Shown here: positions 44,491 through 56,506 of the stretch, one piece after another | How the letters are laid out: every line of letters starts with the position of its first letter | Numbering within the stretch: position 1 is the stretch's first letter | From: Planctomycetota bacterium | Lineage (GTDB): Bacteria > Planctomycetota > UBA8742 > UBA2392 | DNA: 64,000 nt | Direction: 5' to 3' | Assembly: GCA_003576915.1 (NCBI GenBank) | Contig: QEVF01000002.1 | Coordinates: 62,001-126,000, forward strand | Program-made: the position numbers and the translations under genes | Notes under the pieces: generated by a model | What the model was told of the DNA's origin: nothing | What the model saw: the letters and a program-made list of their open reading frames with translations, nothing else | The model's database searches: none

Positions 44491-45849
44491 CTATCCCCTC
44501 GCACCTGAAGATCCGCTGGTCTTCCCGAAGATTTTTTCGCGCAGAATGGCCGTGTCGTCGCCCGCGACGCTGACGGTCGTGCCGTCCTCGGAGGGCTCCT
44601 CTTCCAGTTCCTGGCCCGGCTCGACAAAAGAATTGTCGGCGCGGCGTTGGGCGCCATCGGCATGGACCACGTCGTTGATGGTCTCGGCCGGGTCCGGATG
44701 GGCGGAAACGTGTTTGATGATGTTGGCCGCAATATCCAGCGACACGCCGGGAACTTTCATCAGCGCCTCGGGACCCGCTGCCGACATGTCGGCAAAACTG
44801 TCAAAGCCGCTGTTGAACAGCGACTCCGCCAGCATCTCGTCGATGCCTTCGATCATGCGGAACTTCGCCAGCGTCCGCTGTTTCCAGTCCTTCTCCTGGC
44901 TGACGGTCACGATATCGATGTCCCACTTGCAGAGACGGGCGGCCAGGCGCACGTTCTGACCGCGCTTGCCGATGCTGAGAGAGAGCTGGTCATCGGGCAC
45001 CACCACACGGGCGCGCCGCGTGTCGTAGTCCAGAGTGATGCTGTCAACACGCGCGGGCTTCAGGGCATTGGTAATGAGCACCTCCGCCGACTCGTTCCAG
45101 CGGATGATGTCGATCTTCTCGTTGTTCAGCTCGTCGATGATGCCCTTGATACGTGAGCCGCGCACACCGACGCAGGCGCCGACCGCGTCCACCTTGCTGT
45201 CGTAGCTCACGACGGCGACCTTGCTGCGGTAGCCGGGCTCGCGGACGATGGCCTTGATCTCTATGATGCGCTCGCCGACCTCGGGTACTTCAAGCTCGAA
45301 GAGCTTCTTGACGAAGTCCGGGTGCGTGCGAGAAAGAATAATCTTCACCTTCTGGCCCTGCTTCTTCACATCCAGCACCAGGCCGCGCACGCGGTCGCCC
45401 ACGTTGTAGCTTTCCGTCGGAACCTGCTCCTTGCGGGGGAAGAAGGCCTCAGCGTCGCCGAGGTTCACGACGTAGTTCGGGCCTTCCATGCGCTGGATCG
45501 TGCCGCTGCGGATTTCGCGGCGGTGCCCGCTGTACTTGTCGAAAAGGTTGTCGCGCTCGGCCTCCCGGTTCTTCTGCACGAAGATCTGCTTGAAGGTCTG
45601 GGCGGCGATGCGCCCGAGTTCCTCGATCTTCACATCCCGGGTGACTCCGTCGAAATCCGTCTCTTTGGCGGTAATATTGCCGTTGAGACGGTCGACCTTG
45701 ACTTCAAGCCCGTCTGGGTTCTCTACGCGCTTGCGAAGCGCCACGATCATGGCGTCCTCGAGCGATTTGAAGACGATGTCTTTGTCGATGCCCTTGTCGC
45801 GAGCGATCATTTCGATGAAGCGGATAAGTTCAGTGCCGTTGATTTCCAT
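44491..45849 (-). CDS. nusA: Transcription termination/antitermination factor NusA
   Basis: An RNA-polymerase-binding elongation factor, 452 residues. Domains in order are the N-terminal domain (IDKDIVFKSLEDAMIVALRK), S1 (GTIQRMEGPNYVVNLG), KH1 (VGACVGVRGSRIKGI) and KH2 (LSIGKRGQNVRLAARL). A C-terminal helix-hairpin-helix (about 340-390) and an acidic tail follow. rimP, usually just upstream, is absent: a terminator and a YggU-family gene precede it. Transcription probably starts in 45850-45868 or upstream of it. Confidence 0.96.
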   Translation of the reverse strand: MEINGTELIRFIEMIARDKGIDKDIVFKSLEDAMIVALRKRVENPDGLEVKVDRLNGNITAKETDFDGVTRDVKIEELGRIAAQTFKQIFVQKNREAERDNLFDKYSGHRREIRSGTIQRMEGPNYVVNLGDAEAFFPRKEQVPTESYNVGDRVRGLVLDVKKQGQKVKIILSRTHPDFVKKLFELEVPEVGERIIEIKAIVREPGYRSKVAVVSYDSKVDAVGACVGVRGSRIKGIIDELNNEKIDIIRWNESAEVLITNALKPARVDSITLDYDTRRARVVVPDDQLSLSIGKRGQNVRLAARLCKWDIDIVTVSQEKDWKQRTLAKFRMIEGIDEMLAESLFNSGFDSFADMSAAGPEALMKVPGVSLDIAANIIKHVSAHPDPAETINDVVHADGAQRRADNSFVEPGQELEEEPSEDGTTVSVAGDDTAILREKIFGKTSGSSGARG

Positions 45850-45868
45850 GGCTGATTACTCGTGAGTC

Positions 45869-45897
45869 AAAATAAAAGAGCGGCCCATAGCCGCTCT
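45869..45897 (-). terminator. Rho-independent terminator after the YggU gene
   Basis: On the minus strand an 8-bp perfect stem (AGAGCGGC/GCCGCTCT, 45877-45897) with a 5-base loop is followed by TTTTATTTT. It ends the YggU transcription unit and separates it from nusA. Confidence 0.8.
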
Positions 45898-45987
45898 CGG
45901 TCGCAATGCTGCACTTGAAAGCCGGAGGAGTGTAGCAACCCACCCGACGAGCTTCAACCCGGATGCCCGGGAATTTACCTTGCGCCG

Positions 45988-46341
45988 TCACCCCCTGCAG
46001 CGCAAGGTTCCGCTCCATGGCGAGCCGACTGGCTCCCCGCATTCGGCCAGCAGAACCCGCTCCAGGTCTGCAGCACTGCCATGCCGGCCTCGAATGACCA
46101 CCACCTTGTCCTGGCTGGTCAGTCCGGAAACTACTTCAACATCCTTACGCGGCACACCCAGCACCTCCGCCAGCAGCTTGACCACCGCCTCGGTGGCCTT
46201 GCCACGCTCAGGCGCGGCGCGCACGCTGACCTTCAAAGCGCCTCCATAAGGGCCGGAAACCCGGTCATGGGAGCCCTTGGGGAGAACTCTGAGCCGCAAG
46301 GACAGGCCGTCGCGCGTGGGCTTGATTTCGAGGCGACTCAT
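45988..46341 (-). CDS. DUF167/YggU family protein
   Basis: A 117-residue small cytoplasmic alpha/beta protein of the YggU family. The diagnostic stretch is LRVLPKGSHDRVSGPYGG then VRAAPERGKATEAVVKLLAEV and VVSGLTSQDKVVVIRG. The family function is not established. The start overlaps the preceding exported-protein gene by ATGA, and a clear terminator follows. The C-terminal 25 residues (ERVLLAECGEPVGSPW) extend past the usual family end. Confidence 0.88.
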   Translation of the reverse strand: MSRLEIKPTRDGLSLRLRVLPKGSHDRVSGPYGGALKVSVRAAPERGKATEAVVKLLAEVLGVPRKDVEVVSGLTSQDKVVVIRGRHGSAADLERVLLAECGEPVGSPWSGTLRCRG

Positions 46342-47375
46342 TTGCCCAGCACCCGCAGCAGGGCGTTCTGGATGTCCTGCACCTTGCGGCGCTGTTCCTC
46401 AAGATAGCGCTGGCCATCGGCCTCGAGGCCGTCGTGCGGCGCCATGGCGGCGAGGCCGCGCTCAAACTGCCACACGGCCGTGAAGTTTCCGCCAAGTGCA
46501 GCGTCCACAAAGCCGCGCTTGACGGCACTGTCATGGGCCCAGAACTCCTTGATGACGGTAAGCGCAGCCCGTGCGTCAAGGTATTGAGGCGTGACATCGT
46601 CGCGGCCCTGGCTTCCCACAAGGTCGATGAACGCCTGCCAGGAGCCCAACTCATGAGGCGCTTCGCTCAGGCGCCGTTCTGCCGCCCGCAGCCGGTCCCA
46701 CTGGTTCTTCTCTTCCTTCAGCCAGTTTTCCAGGCGGCGCTTCTGGATGTTTCCCAGTGTTTCCTCAAAGCGACGGCTGGCAATGGCGCGCTCCAGATCG
46801 GCGATCACCGCTTCGCCTGCCTTGTGGGCACGTGACCAGGCCTTGTCGTAATCCGAGTCGTTGGGGCTGGCGGTGAAATGCTGCATGACCTCTGCCACCA
46901 TGCGATAGAAATACTGCCTGCCGTTCTGCAGCCCGATCAGCGCGTCGCGGCCTTCGGCCCTTGCGCTTTTGACCTCTTCATCCGTGGGAATGTCCAGCTT
47001 CTTGAAGAGCTTGGAGGCTTCCTTGTAATCCCCGAGCTTCAGGGCGGTGTGGGCTGTAAGGAACGCGGCCAAGGCGGGGTTGACCTGGGAGATAGTCTTG
47101 CCCGACTCCTTCAGTTCAGAGCCCTTCTGCTTGTCGTAGGCTTCACGCAATTCCTTGAAGCGCGACAGGGCGGCGGCCCCATCCACCGCTTTGACGGTGG
47201 GCTTGACCTCCCCGGGTTCTTTAGGCTGATCGGGAGTCGGGGTGGGGGTGCTGCCCTCGCGCTTGGCGCGTTCAATGTCTTCGGCGATCTTGTCCTTGTC
47301 GGCCTTGGGAAATATCTGCGCTGGCGCCGGGGCCGCCGCGAGAAGCACAAGGAACAGCCATGAAATCCGTCGCAT
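46338..47375 (-). CDS. Secreted protein of unknown function (helical, TPR-like)
   Basis: 345 residues with a classical signal peptide (MRRISWLFLVLLAAAPAPAQ, cleavage near 20). The ATG at 47375 has GGAGG 6 bases upstream, which decides the start over an ATG at 47417. After a Pro/Thr-rich linker, the mature part is helical and charged with repeat-like segments (ALKLGDYKEASKLFKKLDI). No enzyme motif is visible. It lies between the sigma54 activator and the YggU gene on the same strand, 60 bases downstream of the activator stop. Confidence 0.7.
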   Translation of the reverse strand: MRRISWLFLVLLAAAPAPAQIFPKADKDKIAEDIERAKREGSTPTPTPDQPKEPGEVKPTVKAVDGAAALSRFKELREAYDKQKGSELKESGKTISQVNPALAAFLTAHTALKLGDYKEASKLFKKLDIPTDEEVKSARAEGRDALIGLQNGRQYFYRMVAEVMQHFTASPNDSDYDKAWSRAHKAGEAVIADLERAIASRRFEETLGNIQKRRLENWLKEEKNQWDRLRAAERRLSEAPHELGSWQAFIDLVGSQGRDDVTPQYLDARAALTVIKEFWAHDSAVKRGFVDAALGGNFTAVWQFERGLAAMAPHDGLEADGQRYLEEQRRKVQDIQNALLRVLGK

Positions 47376-47435
47376 GGAAAACCTCCTCGGAGTCGGCCTG
47401 ATGGGATGTGCGCTCAAGCCGGCGCCCGCTTACGC

Positions 47436-49349
47436 TCAATCGTAGTTGATTTCGTAGCGCTCCATCTTCTTGCGCAAGCCAAGGCGCGACAGGCCAAGGA
47501 CTTCGGCGGCCCGCGACTTGTTGCCTTTGGTACGATCCAGGGCCTCGAGAATCTTGCGCTTTTCGATGTTCTCAACGACATCCTTGAGGGAGCCGGCCAC
47601 TTCGCTCAGGCTTTCTTCCTCGGCTACCTGCCTCAGTTGGGGGCTCAATGCAGAGGCCTCGACTTTCTTGCCGTCGCTCAATGCCACGAGCTTCTTGAGC
47701 TCGTTCTCCAGTTCGCGCACGTTACCGGGCCAGGAGTAGGTCATCAGAGCCCTCAGCACTCCCCGGTCCAGCTTGGGCGGCGCGATGCCACTCTCCATGG
47801 ACGCACGCTTCAGGAAGTGGTCCACGAGCATCGGAATGTCTTCCTTGCGTTCGCGCAGCGCGGGCAGGCGGATCGTCACCACATTGATGCGGAAAAAGAG
47901 GTCCTGGCGGAAGCCACCCTTGCGCACTTCCTCGGCCAGATCTTTGTTGGTGGCGGCCACCAGCCGGAAGTCCACCTTTTTCGAGGCCTTGGCCCCGATG
48001 GGGCGCACCTCTCCTTCCTCCAGCACGCGCAGCAGCTTGGCCTGCATCGCCAGCGAGATTTCGCCGATCTCATCAAGGAATATGGTTCCGCCGTTGGCCA
48101 GGCCGAACAGACCTTCTTTGTCGCGATCGGCGCCCGTGAAGCTGCCCTTGGTGTAGCCAAACAGCTCGCTTTCCAGGAGCGTTTCGGGCAGCGCGGCACA
48201 GTTTTCCGCGACGAAGCGGCCCTTGGCGGCACGGCCGGAATTGAAGTGCAACGCGCGGGCTACGAGTTCCTTGCCTGTGCCGCTCTCTCCCTGAATGAGA
48301 ACGGGAACGGGCAGGTCGGTCACCTTGTCGAGCATGCGGAACACTTCGTGCATGCCCGCGCTGTTGCCGATGATCTCACTGTAGTCGAACTTGTGGACGG
48401 GCCCGGTGCGGCTCTGGGCTTCGACGCGCATCGCGGTGAGTTCCGCGGTCTGAAGGTCCAGGCGTGCCTCCATTTCCTTGCGGAGTTCGTCCAGTTGGTG
48501 CTGTGTGTCTTCGAGCCTTTCGTCCAGCAGCGTCTCGTTCCTTCGCGACTCGGAAGCGCCGAGCATGGCGCTGGCCAGGATGCTGGCGTTTTCCAACAGC
48601 CGCACCTGAACGTCGTTGATTTCGGCCTCCTTGCGCTCTCGCTCAATATAGAGCACCCCCAGCGCGCGCTCACCGCACTTGAGCGGCACGAAAACGCATG
48701 GTGGATAGTCTCCGGAGCGCGGCTTGACCTGAGTCTTGGCTTTACCTTGGACGAGGCGATTGGCGGTTGCCTTGAAGAAGGCCGGGAGTTCATCGGCAGG
48801 TGTTCCGCTGATGAAGTTGAAGAATGCCCGTGGCTCAGCAGAACCGTCCTTGGCGGCGACAGCCAGACAAACGCGCATGCCGGGAATGATCCGGCCCACA
48901 AACTGTGCGGCGGCATCAAGGAAGGCCTTGGGCGTGTCTTCGGCGCAGGCGTAGGCCAAGGCTCCAAGGGCCTCGTTGATGCCTACGGCCACGGGACTGG
49001 CCTGAGGCAGTGTCTGGGGCGAAATGGCCTCGATAGCGTTGTGGGTTTCGAAGGCCGAAGATTCCTCACTGTAGAGGTAGATCTTGGCCTGACCGATTTG
49101 GAACCACTCGCCGACCTGGAGGGGAACTTCGAGGACCTTTTCACCCTTGAGGTAGGTTCCGTTGCGCGACTGCAGGTCGCGCAACACAAAGGTGTTCTCA
49201 GGTGTCAGGTTAAGTACGCAGTGGTGGCGGCTGGCCTTCTCGTCAACGAGCATGACGTCATTGTCAGGCGAACGGCCAAATGAAACCTGCCTTCCGCGAA
49301 TGGGGAAGTGCCGTGAGTTACCCTTTTCTTCGACCACGAGGAACGGCAT
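47436..49349 (-). CDS. FHA-GAF-sigma54-dependent transcriptional activator
   Basis: A 637-residue enhancer-binding protein. It has an FHA domain (about 1-95; [32 protein letters not shown]), a GAF-type sensory region (110-265) and a short coiled coil. The AAA+ sigma54 domain has Walker [15 protein letters not shown] (the sigma54 contact loop) and [13 protein letters not shown]-terminal Fis-type helix-turn-helix ([19 protein letters not shown]) closes it. FHA in place of a receiver suggests input from Ser/Thr phosphorylation. No obvious -24/-12 promoter partner was located. Confidence 0.95.
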   Translation of the reverse strand: MPFLVVEEKGNSRHFPIRGRQVSFGRSPDNDVMLVDEKASRHHCVLNLTPENTFVLRDLQSRNGTYLKGEKVLEVPLQVGEWFQIGQAKIYLYSEESSAFETHNAIEAISPQTLPQASPVAVGINEALGALAYACAEDTPKAFLDAAAQFVGRIIPGMRVCLAVAAKDGSAEPRAFFNFISGTPADELPAFFKATANRLVQGKAKTQVKPRSGDYPPCVFVPLKCGERALGVLYIERERKEAEINDVQVRLLENASILASAMLGASESRRNETLLDERLEDTQHQLDELRKEMEARLDLQTAELTAMRVEAQSRTGPVHKFDYSEIIGNSAGMHEVFRMLDKVTDLPVPVLIQGESGTGKELVARALHFNSGRAAKGRFVAENCAALPETLLESELFGYTKGSFTGADRDKEGLFGLANGGTIFLDEIGEISLAMQAKLLRVLEEGEVRPIGAKASKKVDFRLVAATNKDLAEEVRKGGFRQDLFFRINVVTIRLPALRERKEDIPMLVDHFLKRASMESGIAPPKLDRGVLRALMTYSWPGNVRELENELKKLVALSDGKKVEASALSPQLRQVAEEESLSEVAGSLKDVVENIEKRKILEALDRTKGNKSRAAEVLGLSRLGLRKKMERYEINYD

Positions 49350-49550
49350 GGGGATAGTGAAGACCGCCTCTTCTGCGGCGTCAAGGGTGTGTGGTAACTT
49401 TGTTTACAGCGCGTTCCAGGGCTGGTCTTTGCGCCTTTGCGCACCGAGACCTGATGGCCGGCGAACCAGCCCCAAGCCGCGCGCGAGGGAGTGCCCTTGA
49501 CCGGGGCCTCCCTGCAAAGCACTCTCTCGCCCACTATCGAGGGGACGGCC

Positions 49551-50078
49551 ATGGCCGAGAAAGCCTGCACCATCTGGTTTACCGGGTTGTCCGGAAGCGG
49601 AAAGACGACGATTGCCCATGTCGTGGAGGACGCCCTGCGCAAGGCCGGAAAGAAGGTGGAAGTCCTGGACGGCGACGTGGTGCGTACGAACCTATCCAAG
49701 GGACTTGGGTTCTCCAAGGAAGACCGCGACACCAACATCCGCCGCATCGGCTTTGTGGCGCAGTTGCTCACGCGCAACGGCGTGTTCTGTATCTGCGCGG
49801 CCATCAGCCCCTATCGCGAAGTGCGCGACGAAAACCGCAAGCGCATCGGCAATTTCATCGAGGTTTACACCCGTTGTCCGATCCCCGTATTGAAGGACCG
49901 CGACCCCAAGGGCCTCTACGAGAAGGCCCTCAAGGGCGAAATCAAAGGCTTTACAGGCGTCGATGACCCATACGAAGAGCCGCTCCATGCCGAGGTTATC
50001 TGCGACACCGACAAGGAATCGCTCGAGCAGAGTGTGGCGAAGGTGTTGGGAACCCTGAAGTCCAAGGGCTACCTGTAG
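49551..50078 (+). CDS. cysC: Adenylyl-sulfate (APS) kinase
   Basis: Phosphorylates APS to PAPS in sulfate activation. From the ATG at 49551 (GAGGGG 6 bases upstream) it has 175 residues. Walker A is [11 protein letters not shown], then [29 protein letters not shown] and [13 protein letters not shown], the CysC signature. No sulfate adenylyltransferase (cysDN or sat) is adjacent, so it acts with an enzyme encoded elsewhere. It is divergent from the sigma54 activator across 201 bases of noncoding DNA, and its 3' end overlaps the opposing TPR gene by 10 bases. Confidence 0.93.
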   Translation: MAEKACTIWFTGLSGSGKTTIAHVVEDALRKAGKKVEVLDGDVVRTNLSKGLGFSKEDRDTNIRRIGFVAQLLTRNGVFCICAAISPYREVRDENRKRIGNFIEVYTRCPIPVLKDRDPKGLYEKALKGEIKGFTGVDDPYEEPLHAEVICDTDKESLEQSVAKVLGTLKSKGYL

Positions 50079-51772
50079 TCATGGCCGGAGTCTTCTGTCG
50101 GGGCCGGTTCGTTGTAGTCGATGCCCAGGCGCGCCAGTGTCGCCATGAAACGGTGCCATTCAGCCGTCATACGCCGGGAAGGAACGCGTCGCTCTTGACC
50201 GGCGGCCGCGCCTTTGCGCGCCCACTGCGATGCTTCCTCGGGTCGGCCCAAGGCCAGGCAGCACTCCGCCACGATGCCGTGAAGCCATGCCGCCTCATGC
50301 TCGAACTCAAGGGCGGTGTAAGGAGCCTGAACTCCGGGCAGCGCCAGTTCGTAGGCCCGGGCCGGCTGTGCGGCGTCCAGGAAGATTTCTGCTAGAAGGC
50401 CTCGGTACAGCAATTCATCGAGCAACGCCGGACCCTTTTGCATGAGCAAAGCCTGACACGCAGCAACAGCGACCTCGTGGGCACCCATACGCGAGAGTGC
50501 AGTGGCTCTTTCCAGTTGAATGAGTTCCGATGGGTCGGTTCTGTAGAGCTTCAGCTCAGCCATGCCGTCTTCGCATACGGTCAGTGCTTCTTCATATCGC
50601 CCGGAGGCCCGCAGAACGATCGCATGGCCTTGAACTCCGAGGCGCAGGAGGTCGCCGGAGCCGACTTCCCGTGCGATGCGTACCACGGTTCGCATCGCTT
50701 CCAGGGCCGCATGCAAGTCGTCGATGGCGACGCTGGAGAGGCCGCGACGATAGGCACTTTCGGCTATGCGCATTCTGGCGCCGGCCCTGCGAGCGGCGCG
50801 TTCGGCGTCGGCCAGCGTTTGAACGGCCGCACGCCAATGGCGCATCTCCATAAGCGTGTGCCCGTGATAGAGCTTGATGAAGGCCAACATATCGGGGTCG
50901 CTGGCTTGAGTGGCCAGTTCCGCTGCCTGGCGTGCGCAGGCCAGCGCCTCTTCATGCCGTCCCAGCGAGGAAAGGTAAAGTTGTCGGTTGGCCTTGACTG
51001 CAAGATGTTGCCGCGAAAGCCCGATGTCCCGGCCAGCCGCTTCCGCCTGCGTGTTGCACTCCACCGCCAGGCCAAAGTCGCCCGCATAGTAGGCCATGCG
51101 CGAGCGGTGATTCCACAGCGACATCGCCAGTCGCGGCGAGGCGCAGCGGTTGGCCAAAGACTCCGCCCGGTCAGTGAACTCCCTCGCAGAGTCCTTCTCG
51201 CCCAGAAGATTGGAGATGTGGGCTGCCCCCAGACAAGCCTCCAGGCGTTGCTCGTCTGTGTGCGCAGTCTGGAGCCGCCCACGCTCGGCCTCGAGGGCGT
51301 CGGGTAGAAGTCCCGCCCGCAGTGCAGCCTGCGCCATGAGTTCAAAGGCGCGGCTGCGCGACTTCGCATCAGCCCCCGCCAACTCCAGTGCGCGTCGGGT
51401 CTGGCTCAGCACAAGGTTGTTCTGCTGCCGCTGGTTGGCCTGGTCAGCGGCCACAAGCGAGAAACGCAATTCGTCGGACCGCAGTTGCTCGCGCAGGGAT
51501 TCGTCTGCGCCCTCGCCCGCGCGCCGGGCATGCTCTGCCAACTCGAGGGCGCGCAGAAGGTCCATGTCCTGCTGACCATCGTCGAGGAGGCGCAGGGCAA
51601 ACAAGTGCAACCTTGCCCGCAGGCTCGGCAACATGAGTTGATACGCCGCCTCGCGGAGCAGCACGTGGCGAAACAGGTAGAGTTGCTCCGCGCTCATGGT
51701 CGGCGAGGTTGGTCTGCCCAGAGAAGACGGCCCCAAGTGGCGATCATGCTGAGAGACCCGTTGCGTGTCCAT
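50069..51772 (-). CDS. TPR protein resembling the C-terminal half of an AAA/kinase-type regulator
   Basis: 567 residues, nearly all helical repeats of TPR type. The N-terminus contains [18 protein letters not shown], the winged-helix-like segment that normally follows an NTPase domain in large kinase- or cyclase-TPR regulators. Those upstream domains are absent: only 25-30 residues precede it, and the ATG at 51772 lies 11 bases past a strong hairpin. An internal ATG at 51697 is an alternative. It may be a free-standing repeat protein or the remnant of a longer gene. No Shine-Dalgarno is visible at either start. Confidence 0.65.
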   Translation of the reverse strand: MDTQRVSQHDRHLGPSSLGRPTSPTMSAEQLYLFRHVLLREAAYQLMLPSLRARLHLFALRLLDDGQQDMDLLRALELAEHARRAGEGADESLREQLRSDELRFSLVAADQANQRQQNNLVLSQTRRALELAGADAKSRSRAFELMAQAALRAGLLPDALEAERGRLQTAHTDEQRLEACLGAAHISNLLGEKDSAREFTDRAESLANRCASPRLAMSLWNHRSRMAYYAGDFGLAVECNTQAEAAGRDIGLSRQHLAVKANRQLYLSSLGRHEEALACARQAAELATQASDPDMLAFIKLYHGHTLMEMRHWRAAVQTLADAERAARRAGARMRIAESAYRRGLSSVAIDDLHAALEAMRTVVRIAREVGSGDLLRLGVQGHAIVLRASGRYEEALTVCEDGMAELKLYRTDPSELIQLERATALSRMGAHEVAVAACQALLMQKGPALLDELLYRGLLAEIFLDAAQPARAYELALPGVQAPYTALEFEHEAAWLHGIVAECCLALGRPEEASQWARKGAAAGQERRVPSRRMTAEWHRFMATLARLGIDYNEPAPTEDSGHDYR

Positions 51773-51815
51773 GAATAGGAAGGCGGAGCGGCAAGCCTCG
51801 CCCGCCGCTCCGCCC
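51773..51815 (-). terminator. Terminator-like hairpin after ahcY
   Basis: GGCGGAGCGGC (51783-51793) pairs perfectly over 11 bp with GCCGCTCCGCC (51805-51815) around an 11-base loop. On the minus strand it is followed by TTCCTATTC. It lies 48 bases past the ahcY stop and immediately before the next ATG. Confidence 0.6.
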
Positions 51816-51862
51816 GATTGCGTCGCTGAAAGCCAAGGTCCATGGAGGACCTGTTCGGGGTC

Positions 51863-54914
<3,052 letters not shown>

Positions 54915-55012
54915 GGTTCGTTTTCCGTTGTTCGGGTCGTCGATGGTCGGTAGTCGGTGCTGAGGTGCCGGCGCCTGGTGTTGTAATTGCCCCTGTGTTC
55001 CAGGCTGCGGCG

Positions 55013-55303
55013 TTACTCAATGACAGCGAGGATGTCCTCTTCGCTCATCAGGATGTACTCCTTGCCGTCAAGCTTGACGTCCGTGCCGCTGTAGCTCTTG
55101 AACAGCACGCGATCGCCCTTCTTTACCTGGAAGGCAACGCGCTCACCGCTGTCGGTGAAGCGGCCGTCGCCCACGGCCACAATCACGCCTTCCTTGGGCT
55201 TTTCCTTCGCGCCATCGGGCAGAATGATGCCACCCTTGGTCTTCTCTTCGGCCTTTGAGCGCTCGATCAGAATCTTGTCATTGAGAGGACGAACCTTCGC
55301 CAT
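55013..55303 (-). CDS. groES: Co-chaperonin GroES
   Basis: The 10-kDa heptameric lid of GroEL, 96 residues: [22 protein letters not shown], the mobile loop [13 protein letters not shown], then [21 protein letters not shown] and [13 protein letters not shown] precedes the ATG by 9 bases. It begins 44 bases after an unknown 137-residue gene that itself follows a response regulator, so the chaperonin operon may be longer than usual. Confidence 0.97.
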   Translation of the reverse strand: MAKVRPLNDKILIERSKAEEKTKGGIILPDGAKEKPKEGVIVAVGDGRFTDSGERVAFQVKKGDRVLFKSYSGTDVKLDGKEYILMSEEDILAVIE

Positions 55304-55347
55304 TGCTGTTGTCTCCGTGGTCTTCAGCGGCCGCCTGAGCGGCTTCC

Positions 55348-55761
55348 CTAGTTCAAGTTGACGTCGTCTGCGCGCTTGCGCAGGAGATCAATCGTGCCTT
55401 CCTGTCGGCCCAACAGCCGCAAAACCTCATCGCGGGAAAACCCGGCCGCCGCCAGCAGTGCATCCAGCGGCGGCAGCACGCCGGCTGCGCACATCTGCGA
55501 AAGCAACGCCACACCCGCCTGCAAAGGCTCCACGGCGCCGCTCTGGGCCACGGCCCTGAGGCGCTGCAGCGTGGCCAGCAGGGGGTCCGTGGCGCCGGCC
55601 TGCACAGCCTCCTCGAAGCACTTCATGGCGTAAGCCATGGGGTCGGGCTGGCCGGGCGTCACCGCAATGACGACGTGAAAGACCCCAAAGGGAGTCTGAA
55701 CGACGTGGGTGCCCTGCACGGGCTCATCCTGCGGCAAATTGTTGTGGATGCGATTGGTCAT
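55348..55761 (-). CDS. Protein of unknown function between a response regulator and groES
   Basis: A 137-residue product. After a short polar start, TPFGVFHVVIAV looks like a beta-hairpin. The rest is helical and Ala/Leu-rich, with repeat-like segments (DPLLATLQRLRAVAQSGAVEPLQ). It ends in GFSRDEVLRLLGRQEGTIDLL, which could be a small DNA- or protein-binding helical motif. The start overlaps the response regulator stop (ATGA). I recognise no family. Its conserved-looking packing between a receiver and groES suggests joint expression. Confidence 0.65.
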   Translation of the reverse strand: MTNRIHNNLPQDEPVQGTHVVQTPFGVFHVVIAVTPGQPDPMAYAMKCFEEAVQAGATDPLLATLQRLRAVAQSGAVEPLQAGVALLSQMCAAGVLPPLDALLAAAGFSRDEVLRLLGRQEGTIDLLRKRADDVNLN

Positions 55762-56126
55762 TTTCCGAATAGCACCCGGCGCACCAAGTCCCTGAATACG
55801 CCGATCTCAAACGGTTTGCGCAACAACTCCAGGGGGCGAAGCTCGAAGGCCTCGTCCACAAGGGACGCCTCAGCCTCGGCCGTCATGAAAATGCAGGGCG
55901 TCGGCTGCACCCTTACGATCTCGCTGTAAACCTTCACGCCCGTTGTGTCCGGCAGGTTCAAGTCAAGTACCGCCAGATCAAGAGCGTGAAGCTTGGCTTT
56001 CTCCAACGCCTCCCGCCCGCTTGCAGCCTCGCAGATCTCGGCGCCCTCAAGGGTCAGCAGGTCAGCCAGACTCTCGCGAAAGAGCTCGTTGTCATCGACC
56101 AGCAACACCCTGCCGCGCCGGGTCAT
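55758..56126 (-). CDS. Single-domain response regulator (CheY-like)
   Basis: A stand-alone receiver of 122 residues: acidic pair VLLVDDNELFRESLADLL, phospho-Asp in LAVLDLNLPDTTG, the Thr/Ala of FMTAEAE, and the conserved Lys in LLRKPFEIGVF. No output domain follows, so signalling must pass by protein contact or phosphotransfer. The ATG at 56126 is chosen because the receiver fold starts six residues later; the frame extends far upstream without conserved sequence. ATGA coupling to the 137-residue gene places it at the head of the groES/groEL group. Confidence 0.85.
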   Translation of the reverse strand: MTRRGRVLLVDDNELFRESLADLLTLEGAEICEAASGREALEKAKLHALDLAVLDLNLPDTTGVKVYSEIVRVQPTPCIFMTAEAEASLVDEAFELRPLELLRKPFEIGVFRDLVRRVLFGK

Positions 56127-56312
56127 GGCGGCCCTAAAGCAAGCACGGTGCCAGCCCTGGGAGTCGACGGGGAGGCTCAGAAGGGGCTTGCGAGCAACAA
56201 CTTGCGGCCGACATCGGCTCTCACACGCTGTCGGACTGGCAGGTTCCGCCCTCGCGTGCCTAATTGGCAGGCGAGAGGACACTTCCTCATCATTTGATAT
56301 GCTGGTCAAACT

Positions 56313-56495
56313 ATGGAAACTGAAGGTATCTACCTGTGCCCCCATTGCGGCGAAGAGATAGTCGTTCCACTGGACCCCTGTGCCGGCCGTGAGCAACGCT
56401 ACACCGAGGACTGTCCGGTCTGCTGCAGCCCCAACGTAATCTCCGTGACCTTTGACGAAGACGGAGAGCCCAGCCTCAGCGTCGAGCGGGAGTAG
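56313..56495 (+). CDS. CPXCG-motif cysteine-rich small protein
   Basis: A 60-residue zinc-ribbon-type protein with two cysteine pairs: YLCPHCGEEI near the start and DCPVCCSPN in the middle, then an acidic tail. This matches the short CPXCG family of unknown function found in diverse bacteria. It is divergent from the response regulator; the 186 bases between them carry no obvious operator. It converges on the phosphoesterase gene, with 11 bases between stops. Confidence 0.82.
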   Translation: METEGIYLCPHCGEEIVVPLDPCAGREQRYTEDCPVCCSPNVISVTFDEDGEPSLSVERE

Positions 56496-56506
56496 CTTCC
56501 GGGTTC

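Noticed and set aside
55304..55347. A CIRCE/HrcA operator upstream of groES
   Set aside because: No TTAGCACTC-N9-GAGTGCTAA-like inverted repeat was found here or at 56127-56312.
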